Shown here piece by piece: positions 53,989-64,000 of a stretch of 64,000 nucleotides of DNA; the stretch's first letter is position 1, and each line of letters opens with the position of its first letter. A program made the position numbers and the translations under genes. The stretch lies in contig JADLSH010000216.1 of the NCBI GenBank assembly GCA_016169945.1, forward strand, positions 1,841,001 through 1,905,000, in the 5' to 3' direction. A model generated the notes under the pieces. The model worked only from the letters and a program-made list of their open reading frames with translations, did no database searches and was not told the origin of the DNA. This DNA comes from Trachythela sp. YZ-2020 (lineage: Eukaryota > Cnidaria > Anthozoa > Malacalcyonacea > Clavulariidae).

Positions 53989-56473
53989 TTGAATTTGCGC
54001 AAGCGCGTATTCAATATTTATATTAACGCAATGTAATTATATAATCTGGCATATGTAAACGAGCGCTATTGTCTCTTGAGTAATCTTTGAAATCTTGTCT
54101 TTACGAAGCTTGCGCCACAAATCGCTCTATACCGCGAGAAAGAATAGAACATTCTATACAACATACTTGAATATGAAAGCAATCGCATGAGTGGAATTCG
54201 TGCAAACGCTCTCTAAACATGGACGTCGTACAGTTGAGATATATATTTCAGCTAGTTCGCATAATTGCAAATCTGGTATATCATAAAAACTTCAAGTATA
54301 CTGCGTTTGTGATCCTACACTCTATATATTGTTGGAAACAGGATAAAATTTTATACAATATGCTTGAGTTCAGAAGCAATCGTATATGTTTAATTTACGC
54401 AAGCGTGCCTTGAATATTTATGTTAACGCCATGTAATTGTTAATCTGCATTATGTAAACGCGCGCCATTGTATCTTGAGTAATCCTTAAAATCTCAAGTT
54501 CACAAATATTGCGCCGAAAATCGCTGTATACCGTTCTAAAGACTGCACAATTATGTACAACATAGTTGAAATTAAAAGCAATCGCATGAGTGGAATTCGT
54601 TCCAAGGCTATCTAAACATAGATGTGTTATAGTTGTGACATATATTTGACTTCGCATAGTGGCAATTTTTGTATATCATGAAAATCTCAAGTTTACTGCG
54701 CCTGTGACCTTACATACAGTATAGTATGCAGTACACCAATGGAAAGAGCGTAAAATTATGTACAATATGCGTGAGGTCGAAAGCGATCGTATGTGTTGAA
54801 TTTGCGCAAGCGGGTATTGAATATTTATATTAACGCAATGTAATTATATGATTTGGCATATGTAAACGAGCGCTATTGTCTCTTGAGTAATCCTTAAAAT
54901 CTCAAGTTCACAAATATTGCGCCGCAAATCGCTGTATACTGTTCTAAAGACTGCGCAATTCTGTACAACATAGTTGAAATTAAAAGCAATCGCATGAGTG
55001 GAATTCGTTCCAAGGCTATCTAAACATAGATGTGTTATAGTTGTGACATATATTTTACTTCGCACAGTGGCAAATCTTGTATAGCATGAAAATCTCAAGT
55101 TTACCGCGCCTGTAACCTTACATGCAGAAAAGTATGCAGTATACCACTGGAAAGAGCGTAAAATTCTGTACAATATGCGGGAGGTCGAAAGCAATCGTAT
55201 GTGTTGAGTTTGCGCAAGCGCGTATTGAATATTTATATTAACGCCATGTAATTATATAATCTGGATATGTAAACGGGCGCTATTGTCTCTTCAGTAATCC
55301 TTGAAATCTTGAGTTTACAAAGCTTGCGCCACAATTCGCTGTATACTATTAGAAAGACTAGGACATTCTGCACAACATACTTGAATATGAAAGCAATCGT
55401 ATGAGTGAAATTCGTGCAAACGCTCTCTAAACATAGACGCCGTACAGTTTAAGATATATATTTGAGTTCGCATAATTGCAAATCTGGTATATCAAAAAAA
55501 CTTCAAGTTTACTGCATTTGGGACCCTACACGCTATATATCGTCGGAAAGAGCGTAAGAGTTTATATAATATGCTCGAGTTCAGAAGCAATCGTATATGT
55601 TGAATTTACGCAAGCGTGTCTTGAATATTTATGTCAAGGCCATGTAATTCTATAATCTGGCATATGTAAACGCGCGATATTGTTACTTGACTAATCCTTA
55701 AAATCATAAGTTTATAAAGTCTGCGCCGCAAATCGCTTGATACCGTTAGAAAGACCGCACAATGTTGTACAATATGCTTGATTTTGAAGACAATCGTATG
55801 AGTGCAATTCGTGCAAACGCTCTCTAAACATAGACGCCGTACAGTTTAGATATATATTTGAGTTCGCATAATTGCAAATCTTGTATATCATAAAAACTTC
55901 AAGTTTGTGACCCTACACCCTATATATCGTTGGAAAGAGCGTAAAAGTTTATACAATATGCTCGAGTTCAGAAGCAAATGCATGTGTTGAATATACGCAA
56001 GCGTGTCTTGAATATTTATGTTAACGCCATGTCATTCTATAAGCTGCAATATGTAAACGCGCGCTATTGCATCTTGAGTAATCCTTAAAATCTTGAGTTT
56101 GCAACGTCTGCGCCGCAAATCGCTTTATATCATTAGAAAGAATGCACAATGTTGTACAATATGGTTGATTTTGAAGACAATCGCATGAGCGGAATTCGTG
56201 CAAAGTCTATCTAAACATAGATGTATTATAGTTGTGACGTATGTTTGACTTCGTATATTGGCAAATCTTGTATATCATGAAAATCTCAAGTTTGCCGCTC
56301 CTGTGATCTTACATGCAGTATACAATTGGAAAGAGCGTAACATTCTGTACGATATGCGTGAGATCGAAAGCAATCGTATGTGTTAAATTTGCGCACAATT
56401 AGCAAGCGCGTCTTGAATATTTATGTCAAGGCCATGTAATTCTATAATTTGGAATATGTAAACGAGCGCTATT

Positions 56474-58293
56474 GAACTGAACTGAACTGAACTGAACTTT
56501 TATTTAGTCACGGTAGACTCATCAGGATTTACAGTAGAGTAAAAATTTAAATATATATATATACTGTATTACAAAAATTTACGTACACACTTATAAAACA
56601 CATAACTATTAAGATATATACCTGGTTTCCAAGAGTGCCGTGAATACAAGTTTAAAATTTATCGAATAAAATTGCTGCAATCAGACTTAAATTTACGCAA
56701 AGTATTAACTTGACGTAACTCATTAGGAAGAGAGTTCCACAGTACCGCACCACTGTAGCTGAAACTATTTTTTAGAAAATTTGTTCGTGGTTGAGGTACT
56801 GCTAATTTGCCACTGGTGTCCCTCAATATGTAATTTGTTACTCTACTGCGATCAACAAACATTTCAGAAAGGTAGTCTGGTGCAAGATCGTTTAGAGATT
56901 TGTGCACCATGACAGCCTTGGCAATTCTACGTTGAGATGTAAGATTTTTCCAGCCAAGCTTTTCAAACAGATATTCAGCATTTGTATCATAGCTTGATGA
57001 CGTCAGAACTCTAGCGGCTCGATTTTGCAGTTTTTGTAGTTTATCAGCAAGAGTACTACCGCATGTATCCCATACAATGGAACAATAGTCAAAATGAGGT
57101 TGGACTAAACAATTGTATACTTGTTGCAAGATGGAATAAGGAACAAAAGGCTTTATGCGTTTTAGAGCACCTATACCTGAAGCAACTTTTTTACACAATT
57201 TTGCAATATGAACATTCCAAGACATATTTTCATCAATATGTATACCAAGCGATTTTGTATGAGAAACTTGCCTAATCGGAGCGTCATTAATTACCAACGA
57301 AGGAGTAGATTGAAATGTACTAATTCTTTGATAAGAGCCGATTAACATGAATTCGGTTTTAGATTGGTTTAGGGTAAGTCTATTTGCCGACAACCATTCA
57401 CTGACATTTGCAAGATCTTCATTTAGAGGATGGTTAATATCATAGATATTATTACTCGCATATGTCAGGTTGGTATCGTCAGCAAACATACGTGCCCGAG
57501 AATGTGAGAGGCAATTAGGTAAATCATTGATGTAAATTAGGAATAAAAGCGGTCCTAAAATAGTCCCTTGGGGTACTCCACAACGAAGCAAACGACTTGT
57601 CGAGAGATGTCCATTAACGAAACACTTTTGTTTACGCTCATTAAGATATGATCGAAACCAATTGCCAGCGACTCCACTGATGCCGTATGCATTAAGTTTA
57701 CCTAGCAGTATTTCATGATCTACAGTATCAAAAGCTTTCTTGAGGTCAAGGAACATAACAGCATTAACATTTCCATGGTCAATGTTATAGGCCCATTCAT
57801 TAGTGACTTCAAGAAGAGCAGTTACAGTTGAATGCAGACCACGAAACCCTGACTGGCAATTAGTTAATAGTTTATTTTCAGATAGATATAATTGCACTTG
57901 ATCGTAAATGATCCTTTCAAAAACCTTTGCCACAACAGGGACAATCGAGATCGGTCGATAGTTATCGACACAGTTTCGCTTTCCCTGTTTGTGTATAGGG
58001 ACGACTTTAGCACATTTCCATTCATTAGGAAATATGCCAGTAATAATAGAACGATTGAAAATAAGACTAAGGGATTCGGCAATTAGATCTGGGCATTCTC
58101 GAAGTAATCTAGAAGAAATTTTATCAAGACCAGTTCCTTTTGATTTACTTAGCTTGGATAAAAGTATAAAAACCGTTGGTTGATTAGTTTCCTTTAGATG
58201 AAAGGAGACATTATCATTTTGACAAGATAAAAAATCAACATATGACCGGTCCTTTTCATTAAAACTTATTTTATCTGCAAGCCTAGGGCCAAT
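56474..58293 (-). mobile_element. L2-type LINE, 5'-truncated, private to right arm
   Basis: 3' tail of AGTTC repeats (minus strand) at 56474-56497; the 5' end breaks in the RT N-terminal region near 58293. About 20 bases (ATCCTTGAAATCTTGAGTTT) are duplicated at the 5' side. Absent from the left arm. Confidence 0.9.
56659..58290 (-). CDS. LINE reverse transcriptase, N-truncated
   Basis: One open frame of about 540 codons entering from the truncation point (IIGPRLADKISF), so there is no true start; the endonuclease is absent. RT motifs: NYRPISIVPVVAKVFERI, FLDLKKAFDTVDHEILL (A), GVPQGTILGPLLFLIYINDL (B), FADDTNLTY (C), then FDYCSIVWDTCG and the tail. Catalytic residues are intact and there is no stop, so the copy is recent but dead on arrival. 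A different subfamily from the left-arm LINE (different 3' end). Confidence 0.92.
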   Translation of the reverse strand, partial: GPRLADKISFNEKDRSYVDFLSCQNDNVSFHLKETNQPTVFILLSKLSKSKGTGLDKISSRLLRECPDLIAESLSLIFNRSIITGIFPNEWKCAKVVPIHKQGKRNCVDNYRPISIVPVVAKVFERIIYDQVQLYLSENKLLTNCQSGFRGLHSTVTALLEVTNEWAYNIDHGNVNAVMFLDLKKAFDTVDHEILLGKLNAYGISGVAGNWFRSYLNERKQKCFVNGHLSTSRLLRCGVPQGTILGPLLFLIYINDLPNCLSHSRARMFADDTNLTYASNNIYDINHPLNEDLANVSEWLSANRLTLNQSKTEFMLIGSYQRISTFQSTPSLVINDAPIRQVSHTKSLGIHIDENMSWNVHIAKLCKKVASGIGALKRIKPFVPYSILQQVYNCLVQPHFDYCSIVWDTCGSTLADKLQKLQNRAARVLTSSSYDTNAEYLFEKLGWKNLTSQRRIAKAVMVHKSLNDLAPDYLSEMFVDRSRVTNYILRDTSGKLAVPQPRTNFLKNSFSYSGAVLWNSLPNELRQVNTLRKFKSDCSNFIR

Positions 58294-60343
58294 GATCCTT
58301 GAAATCTTGAGTTTAAATAATCCTTGAAATCTTGAGTTTACATAGCTTGCGCCCCAATTCGCTGTATACCATTAGAAAGACTAGAACATTCCGTACCACA
58401 TACTTGAACATGAAAGCAATCGCATCAGTGTAACTCGTGCAAACGCTCTCTAAACATGGACGCCGTGCAGTTGAGATATATATTTGAGTTCGCATAATTG
58501 CAAATCTGGTATGTTATAAAAACTTCAAGTATACTGCGTTTGTGATCCTACACTCTATATATCGTTGGAAAGAGCGTAAAATTTTATACAATATGTTTGA
58601 GTTCAGAAGCAATCGTATATGTTGAATTTACGCAAGCGTGCCTTGAATTTTATGTTAAGGCCATATCTGTAATTGTATAATCTGCAATATGTAAACGCGT
58701 GCTATTGTATCTTGAGTAATCTTTAAAATCTTGAGTTTACAAAGTTTGCGCCGCAAATTGCTGTGCACCATTAGAAATATTGCACAATTTTGTACAATAT
58801 GCTTGATTTTGAAGGCTATCGCATGAGTGGAATTCGTGCAAACTCTATCTAAACATAGATGTGTTATAGTTGTGATATATATTTGACTTCGCATAGTGGC
58901 AAATCTTGTATATCATGAAAATCTCAAGTTTAAAACGCCTGTACCCTTACATGCAGTATAATATGCAGTATACCGCTGGAAAGAGCGTAAAATTATGTAC
59001 AATATGCGCGAGGTCGAAAGCAATCTTTTGTGTTGAATTTGCGCAAGCGGGTATTGAAGATTTATATTAACGCAATGTAATTATATGATCTGGCATATGT
59101 AAACGAGCGCTATTGTCTCTTGAGTAATCCTTGAAATTTTGAGTTTACAAAGCTTGCGCCGCAAATCGCGGTATACCACGAGAAAGACTAGGAGATTGTG
59201 TACAAGATACTTGAATATGAAAGCAATCGTGTGAGTGTAATTCGTACAAACGCTCTCTAAACATAGACGCCGTACAGTTTAGATATATATTTGTGTTCGC
59301 ATAATTGCAAATCTGGTATATCATAAAAACTTCAAGTATACTGCGTTTGTGACCCTACACTCTATATATCGTTGGAAGGAGCGTAACATGTTATACAATA
59401 TGCTTGAGTTCAGAAGCAATCGTATATGTTGAATTTACGCAAGCGTGCCTTGAATCTTAATGTTAACGCCATATATGTAATTGTATAATCTGCAACATGT
59501 AAACGCGCACTATTGTATCTTGAGTAATCCTAAAAATCTTGAGTTTACAAAGTCTGCGCCGCAAATCGCTGTACACCATTAGAAATATTGCGCAATTTTG
59601 TACAATATGCTTGATTTTAAAGGTAATCGCATGAGTGGAATTCCTGGAAACTCTATCTAAACAAAGACGTGTTATAGTTGTGATATATATTTGACTTCGC
59701 ATAGTGGCAAATCTTGTATATCATGAAAATCTCAAGTTTAAAACGCCTGTACCCTTACATGCAGTATAGTATGCAGCATGCCGCTGGAAAGAGCGTAAAA
59801 TTATGTACAATATGCGCGAGGTCGAAAGTAATCGTATGTGTTGAATTTGCGCAAGCGCGTATTGAATATTTATATTAACGCAATATAAGTATATAATCTG
59901 GCATATGTAAACGGCGCTATTGTCTCTTGAGTAATCTTTGAAATCTTGAGTTTACGAAGCTTGCGCCACAAATCGCTGTATACCAACCACGAGGAAGACT
60001 AGGACATTCTGTACAACATACTTGAATATGAAAGCAATCGCATGAGTGGAATTCGTGCAAAGTCTATCTAAACATAGATGTGTTATAGTTGTGACATATA
60101 TTTGCATTCGCATCGTGGCAAATCTTGTATAAGATGAAAATATCATGTTTACCGAGCCTGTGACCTTACATGCAGTATACCATTGGAAAGAGCGTAACAC
60201 ATGCGTGAGGTCGAAAGCAATCGTACGTGTTGAATTTGCGCACAATTAGCAAGCGTTTTGAATATGTATATCAACGCCATGTAATTCTATAATCTGGCAT
60301 ATGTAAACGCGCGCTATTGTTACTTGACCAATCCTTACAATCT

Positions 60344-63300
60344 TAAAATTCACTACAGTGCGCGTTCATGAACCATTTGTTAAACTACAATTTTCTCAGC
60401 CGCTATTCTATACGAATTTTTAAAACTTTCATATATTATACAAAATTATATGCTCTTTCCAACGATTGGGTACTCGTAAGTGGTGCAGGCTTCAAAATAA
60501 CTAAAACTCTGTCTCAAACTACACCTTATTAGCAGTGCGCGCACTATATAATTCAATACAGCTCGGGGTCAAGACCAATCTGTTAAACTACAATTTTCTC
60601 AGTCGCTATTCTATAGGAATTTTTAAAACTTTCATATATTATACAAAATTATTGCTCTTTCCGACAGTTAGTTACTCGTAAGTGGTGCAGGCTTCAAAAT
60701 AACCAAAATTCTGTCTCAAACTATACTATATTTACGCGTCATCACTCCTAATAGTTATACAATTAATTCACTACAGTGCGCGTTCATGAACCATTTGTTA
60801 AACTCCAATTTTCTCAGCCGCTATTCAATAGGATTTTTTAAAACTTTCATATATTATACAAAATTATATGCTCTTTCCAACGATTGGTAACTCGTAAGTG
60901 GTGCAGGCTTGAAAATAACTAAAATTCTGTCTCAAACTACACCTTATTAGCAGTGCACGCACTATATAATTCAATACAGCCCGGGGTCAAGACCAATCTG
61001 TTAAACTACAATTTTCTCAGCCGCTATTCTATAGGAATTTTTAAAACTTTCATATATTATACAAAATTATATACTCTTTCCAACAGTTAGTTACTCGTAA
61101 GTGGTGCAGGCTTCAAAATAACTAAAATTCTGTCTCAAACTACACCTTATTAGCAGTGCGCGCACTATATAATTCAATACAGCTCGGGGTCAAGACCAAT
61201 CTGTTAAACTACAATTTTCTCAGTCGCTATTCTATAGGAATTTTTAAAACTTTCATATATTATACAAAATTATTGCTCTTTCCGACAGTTAGTTACTCGT
61301 AAGTGGTGCAGGCTTCAAAATAACCAAAATTCTGTCTCAAACTATACTATATTTACGCGTCATCACTCCTAATAGTTATACAATTAATTCACTACAGTGC
61401 GCGTTCATGAACCATTTGTTAAACTCCAATTTTCTCAGCCGCTATTCAATAGGATTTTTTAAAACTTTCATATATTATACAAAATTATATGCTCTTTCCA
61501 ACGATTGGTTACTCGTAAGTGGTGCAGGCTTGAAAATAACTAAAATTCTGTCTCAAACTACACCTTATTAGCAGTGCGCGCACTATATAATTCAATACAG
61601 CCCGAGGTCAAGACCAATCTGTTAACTACAATTTCCTCAGCCGCTATTCTATAGGAATTTTTAAAACTTTCATATATTATACAAAATTATATGCTCTTTC
61701 CGACAATTAGTTACTCGTAAGTGGTGCAGGCTTCAAAATAACTAAAATTCTGTCTCAAACTACACTTTATTAGCAGTGCGCGCACTATATAATTCAATAC
61801 AGCTCGGGGTCAAGACCAATCTGTTAAACTACAATTTTCTCAGTCGCTATTCTATAGGAATTTTTAAAACTTTCATATATTATACAAAATTATTGCTCTT
61901 TCCGACAGTTAGTTACTCGTAAGTGGTGCAGGCTTCAAAATAACCAAAATTCTGTCTCAAACTATACTATATTTACGCGTCATCACTCCTAATAGTTATA
62001 CAATTAATTCACTACAGTGCGCGTTCATGAACCATTTGTTAAACTCCAATTTTCTCAGCCGCTATTCAATAGGATTTTTTAAAACTTTCATATATTATAC
62101 AAAATTATATGCTCTTTCCAACGATTTGTTACTCGTAAGTGGTGCAGGCTTGAAAATAACTAAAATTCTGTCCCAAACTACACCTTATTAGCAGTGCGCG
62201 CACTATATAATTCAATACAGCCCGGGGTCAAGACCAATCTGTTAAACTACAATTTTCTCAGCCGCTATTCTATAGGAATTTTTAAAACTTTCATATATTA
62301 TACAAAATTATATGCTCTTTCCGACAGTTAGTTACTCGTAAGTGGTGCAGGCTTGAAAATAACTAAAATTCTGTCTCAAACTACACCTTATTAGCAGTGC
62401 GCGCACTATATAATTCAATACAGCCCGGGGTCAAGACCAATCTGTTAAACTACAATTTTCTCAGCCGCTATTCTATAGGATTTTTTAAAACTTTCATATA
62501 TTATACAAAATTATATGCTCTTTCCAACGATTGGTTACTCGTAAGTGGTGCAGGCTTGAAAATAACTAAAATTCTGTCTCAAACTACACCTTATTAGCAG
62601 TGCGCGCACTATATAATTCAATACAGCCCGGGGTCAAGACCAATCTGTTAAACTACAATTTTCTCAGCCGCTATTCTATAGGATTTCTTAAAACTTTCAT
62701 ATATTATACAAAATGATATGCTCTTTCCGACGATTAGTTAATCGTAAGTGGTGCAGGCTTGAAAATAACTAAATTTCTGTCTCAAACTACACCTTATTAG
62801 CAGTGCGCGCAGTATATAATTCAATACGGCGTCCGGTCAAGAAACATTTGTTAAACTACAATTTTCTCAGCCGCTATTCTATAGGAATTTTTAAAACTTT
62901 CATATATTATACAAAATTATATGCTCTTTCCGACAGTTAGTTACTCGTAAGTGGTGCAGGCTTCAAAATAACCAAAATTCTGTCTCAAACTATACTATAT
63001 TTACGCGTCATCACTCCTAATAGTTATCACTAATTCAACTATAGCGCGGGGTCAAGAAACATTTGTTAAGTTATAATTTTCTCCGCCGCTATTCTATAGG
63101 AATTTTTAAAAACTTTCATATATTATACAAAATTATATGCTCTTTCCAACGATTGGTTACTCGTAAGTGGTGCAGGCTTCAAAATAACCCAAATTCTGTC
63201 TCAAACTATGCTATATTCACACGTCATCACTCCTTATACTTATACAATTAATTCACTACAGTGCGCGTTCATGAACCATTTGTTAAACTACAATTTTCTC

Positions 63301-64000
63301 AGCCGCTATTCTATACGAATTTTTAAAACTTTCATATATTATACAAAATTATATGCTCTTTCCAACGATTGGTTACTCGTAAGTGGTGCAGGCTTCAAAA
63401 TAACTAAAATTCTGTCTCAAACTACACCTTATTAGCAGTGCGCGCACTATATAATTCAATACAGCTCGGGGTCAAGACCAATCTGTTAAACTAAACAATT
63501 AATTCACTACAGTGCGCGTTCATGAACCATTTGTTAAACTACAATTTTCTCAGCCGCTATTCTATACGAACTTTTAAAACTTTCATATATTATACAAAAT
63601 TATATGCTCTTTCCAACGATTGGTTACTCGTAAGTGGTGCAGGCTTCAAAATAACTAAAATTCTGTCTCAAACTACACCTTATTAGCAGTGCGCGCACTA
63701 TATAATTCAATACAGCTCGGGGTCAAGACCAATCTGTTAAACTACAATTTTCTCCGCCGCTATTCTATAGGAATTTTTAAAAACTTTCATATATTATACA
63801 AAATTATATGCTCTTTCCAACGATTGGTTACTCGTAAGTGGTGCAGGCTTCAAAATAACCCAAATTCTGTCTCAAACTATGCTATATTCACACGTCATCA
63901 CTCCTTATACTTATACAATTAATTCACTACAGTGCGGGTTCATGAACCATTTGTTAAACTACAATTTTCTCAGCCGCTATTCTATACGAATTTTTAAAAC
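60344..64000 (+). repeat. ~206-bp satellite in ~620-bp higher-order repeats
   Basis: About 17 monomers (CTCAGCCGCTATTCTATAGG, TCGTAAGTGGTGCAGGCTTC). The variant TTAAACTCCAATTTTCTCAG recurs near 60799, 61418 and 62039, i.e. every ~620 bp, three monomers. Continues past the window edge. Confidence 0.95.

Larger units (their letters stand above)
53351..60343 (-). repeat. Right arm of giant palindrome
   Basis: Mirror of 41403-49990. Comparison of eight translated stretches shows zero to a few residue differences each, roughly 98-99% nucleotide identity. The arm ends abruptly at CAATCTTA (60336-60343), where a different satellite starts. Confidence 0.93.

Noticed and set aside
41501..60245. Families of 60-140 aa frames beginning MRSQIY, MCANST, MLSTSRIL in the satellite, repeated on both strands
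   Set aside because: They follow the ~400-bp monomer, break at monomer boundaries, have no codon or domain signal, and recur only because the satellite and its mirror recur.
62397..63922. Repeated 62-77 aa frames in the right-hand satellite
   Set aside because: Monomer-derived chance frames, no start context or conservation beyond the repeat itself.

Overview
The window is nuclear DNA of an invertebrate animal. It is AT-rich, contains one large multi-intron gene, and is otherwise built from mobile elements and satellites. A cnidarian is the best fit: Polinton-type virus-like elements, a P-element/THAP9-type transposase, L2/CR1-type LINEs and tRNA-derived SINEs carrying the conserved Nin-type core occur together, and the capsid-like family at the left edge is one I associate with cnidarian gene models. 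The species cannot be named from sequence alone.

Region 1-7250 is an undamaged virus-like element. A divergent capsid-like gene reads leftward. Two small membrane-protein genes and a 1378-aa protein-primed family-B DNA polymerase read rightward from a 31-bp shared promoter, and a small zinc-finger gene lies on the minus strand. Perfect hairpins sit at gene ends. The right end carries tandem TGACGTCA repeats with one inverted partial copy. Region 7255-10640 is a decayed, more classical Polinton/adintovirus-type element (integrase, minor capsid, pX-like core protein, truncated major capsid). It has three frameshifts and its integrase end is replaced by a minisatellite. The first element probably inserted into the second.

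Region 10640-18450 holds two inverted fragments of a P-element transposase, a 745-bp element with 9-bp target duplications, SINEs, MITEs and one unidentified possible exon. From 40139 down to 18451 runs a minus-strand tomosyn (STXBP5-like) gene. I assembled 22 coding exons whose splice phases agree at every junction where consecutive exons were both found. Some WD40 exons and the C-terminal SNARE-like exons were not found. Its introns carry MITEs (hAT-like with 8-bp duplications, piggyBac-like with TTAA, pogo-like), a 138-bp MITE-derived tandem array, minisatellites, a foldback element and a 1.77-kb tandem duplication.

From about 40690 to 60343 the DNA is a ~400-bp satellite folded into a giant imperfect palindrome. 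The arms are 41403-49990 and 53351-60343, roughly 98-99% alike, around a 3.4-kb spacer. Each arm holds one private LINE insertion: a nearly complete EN+RT element on the left and a 5'-truncated RT on the right. From 60344 to the window edge an unrelated ~206-bp satellite is arranged in ~620-bp higher-order repeats.
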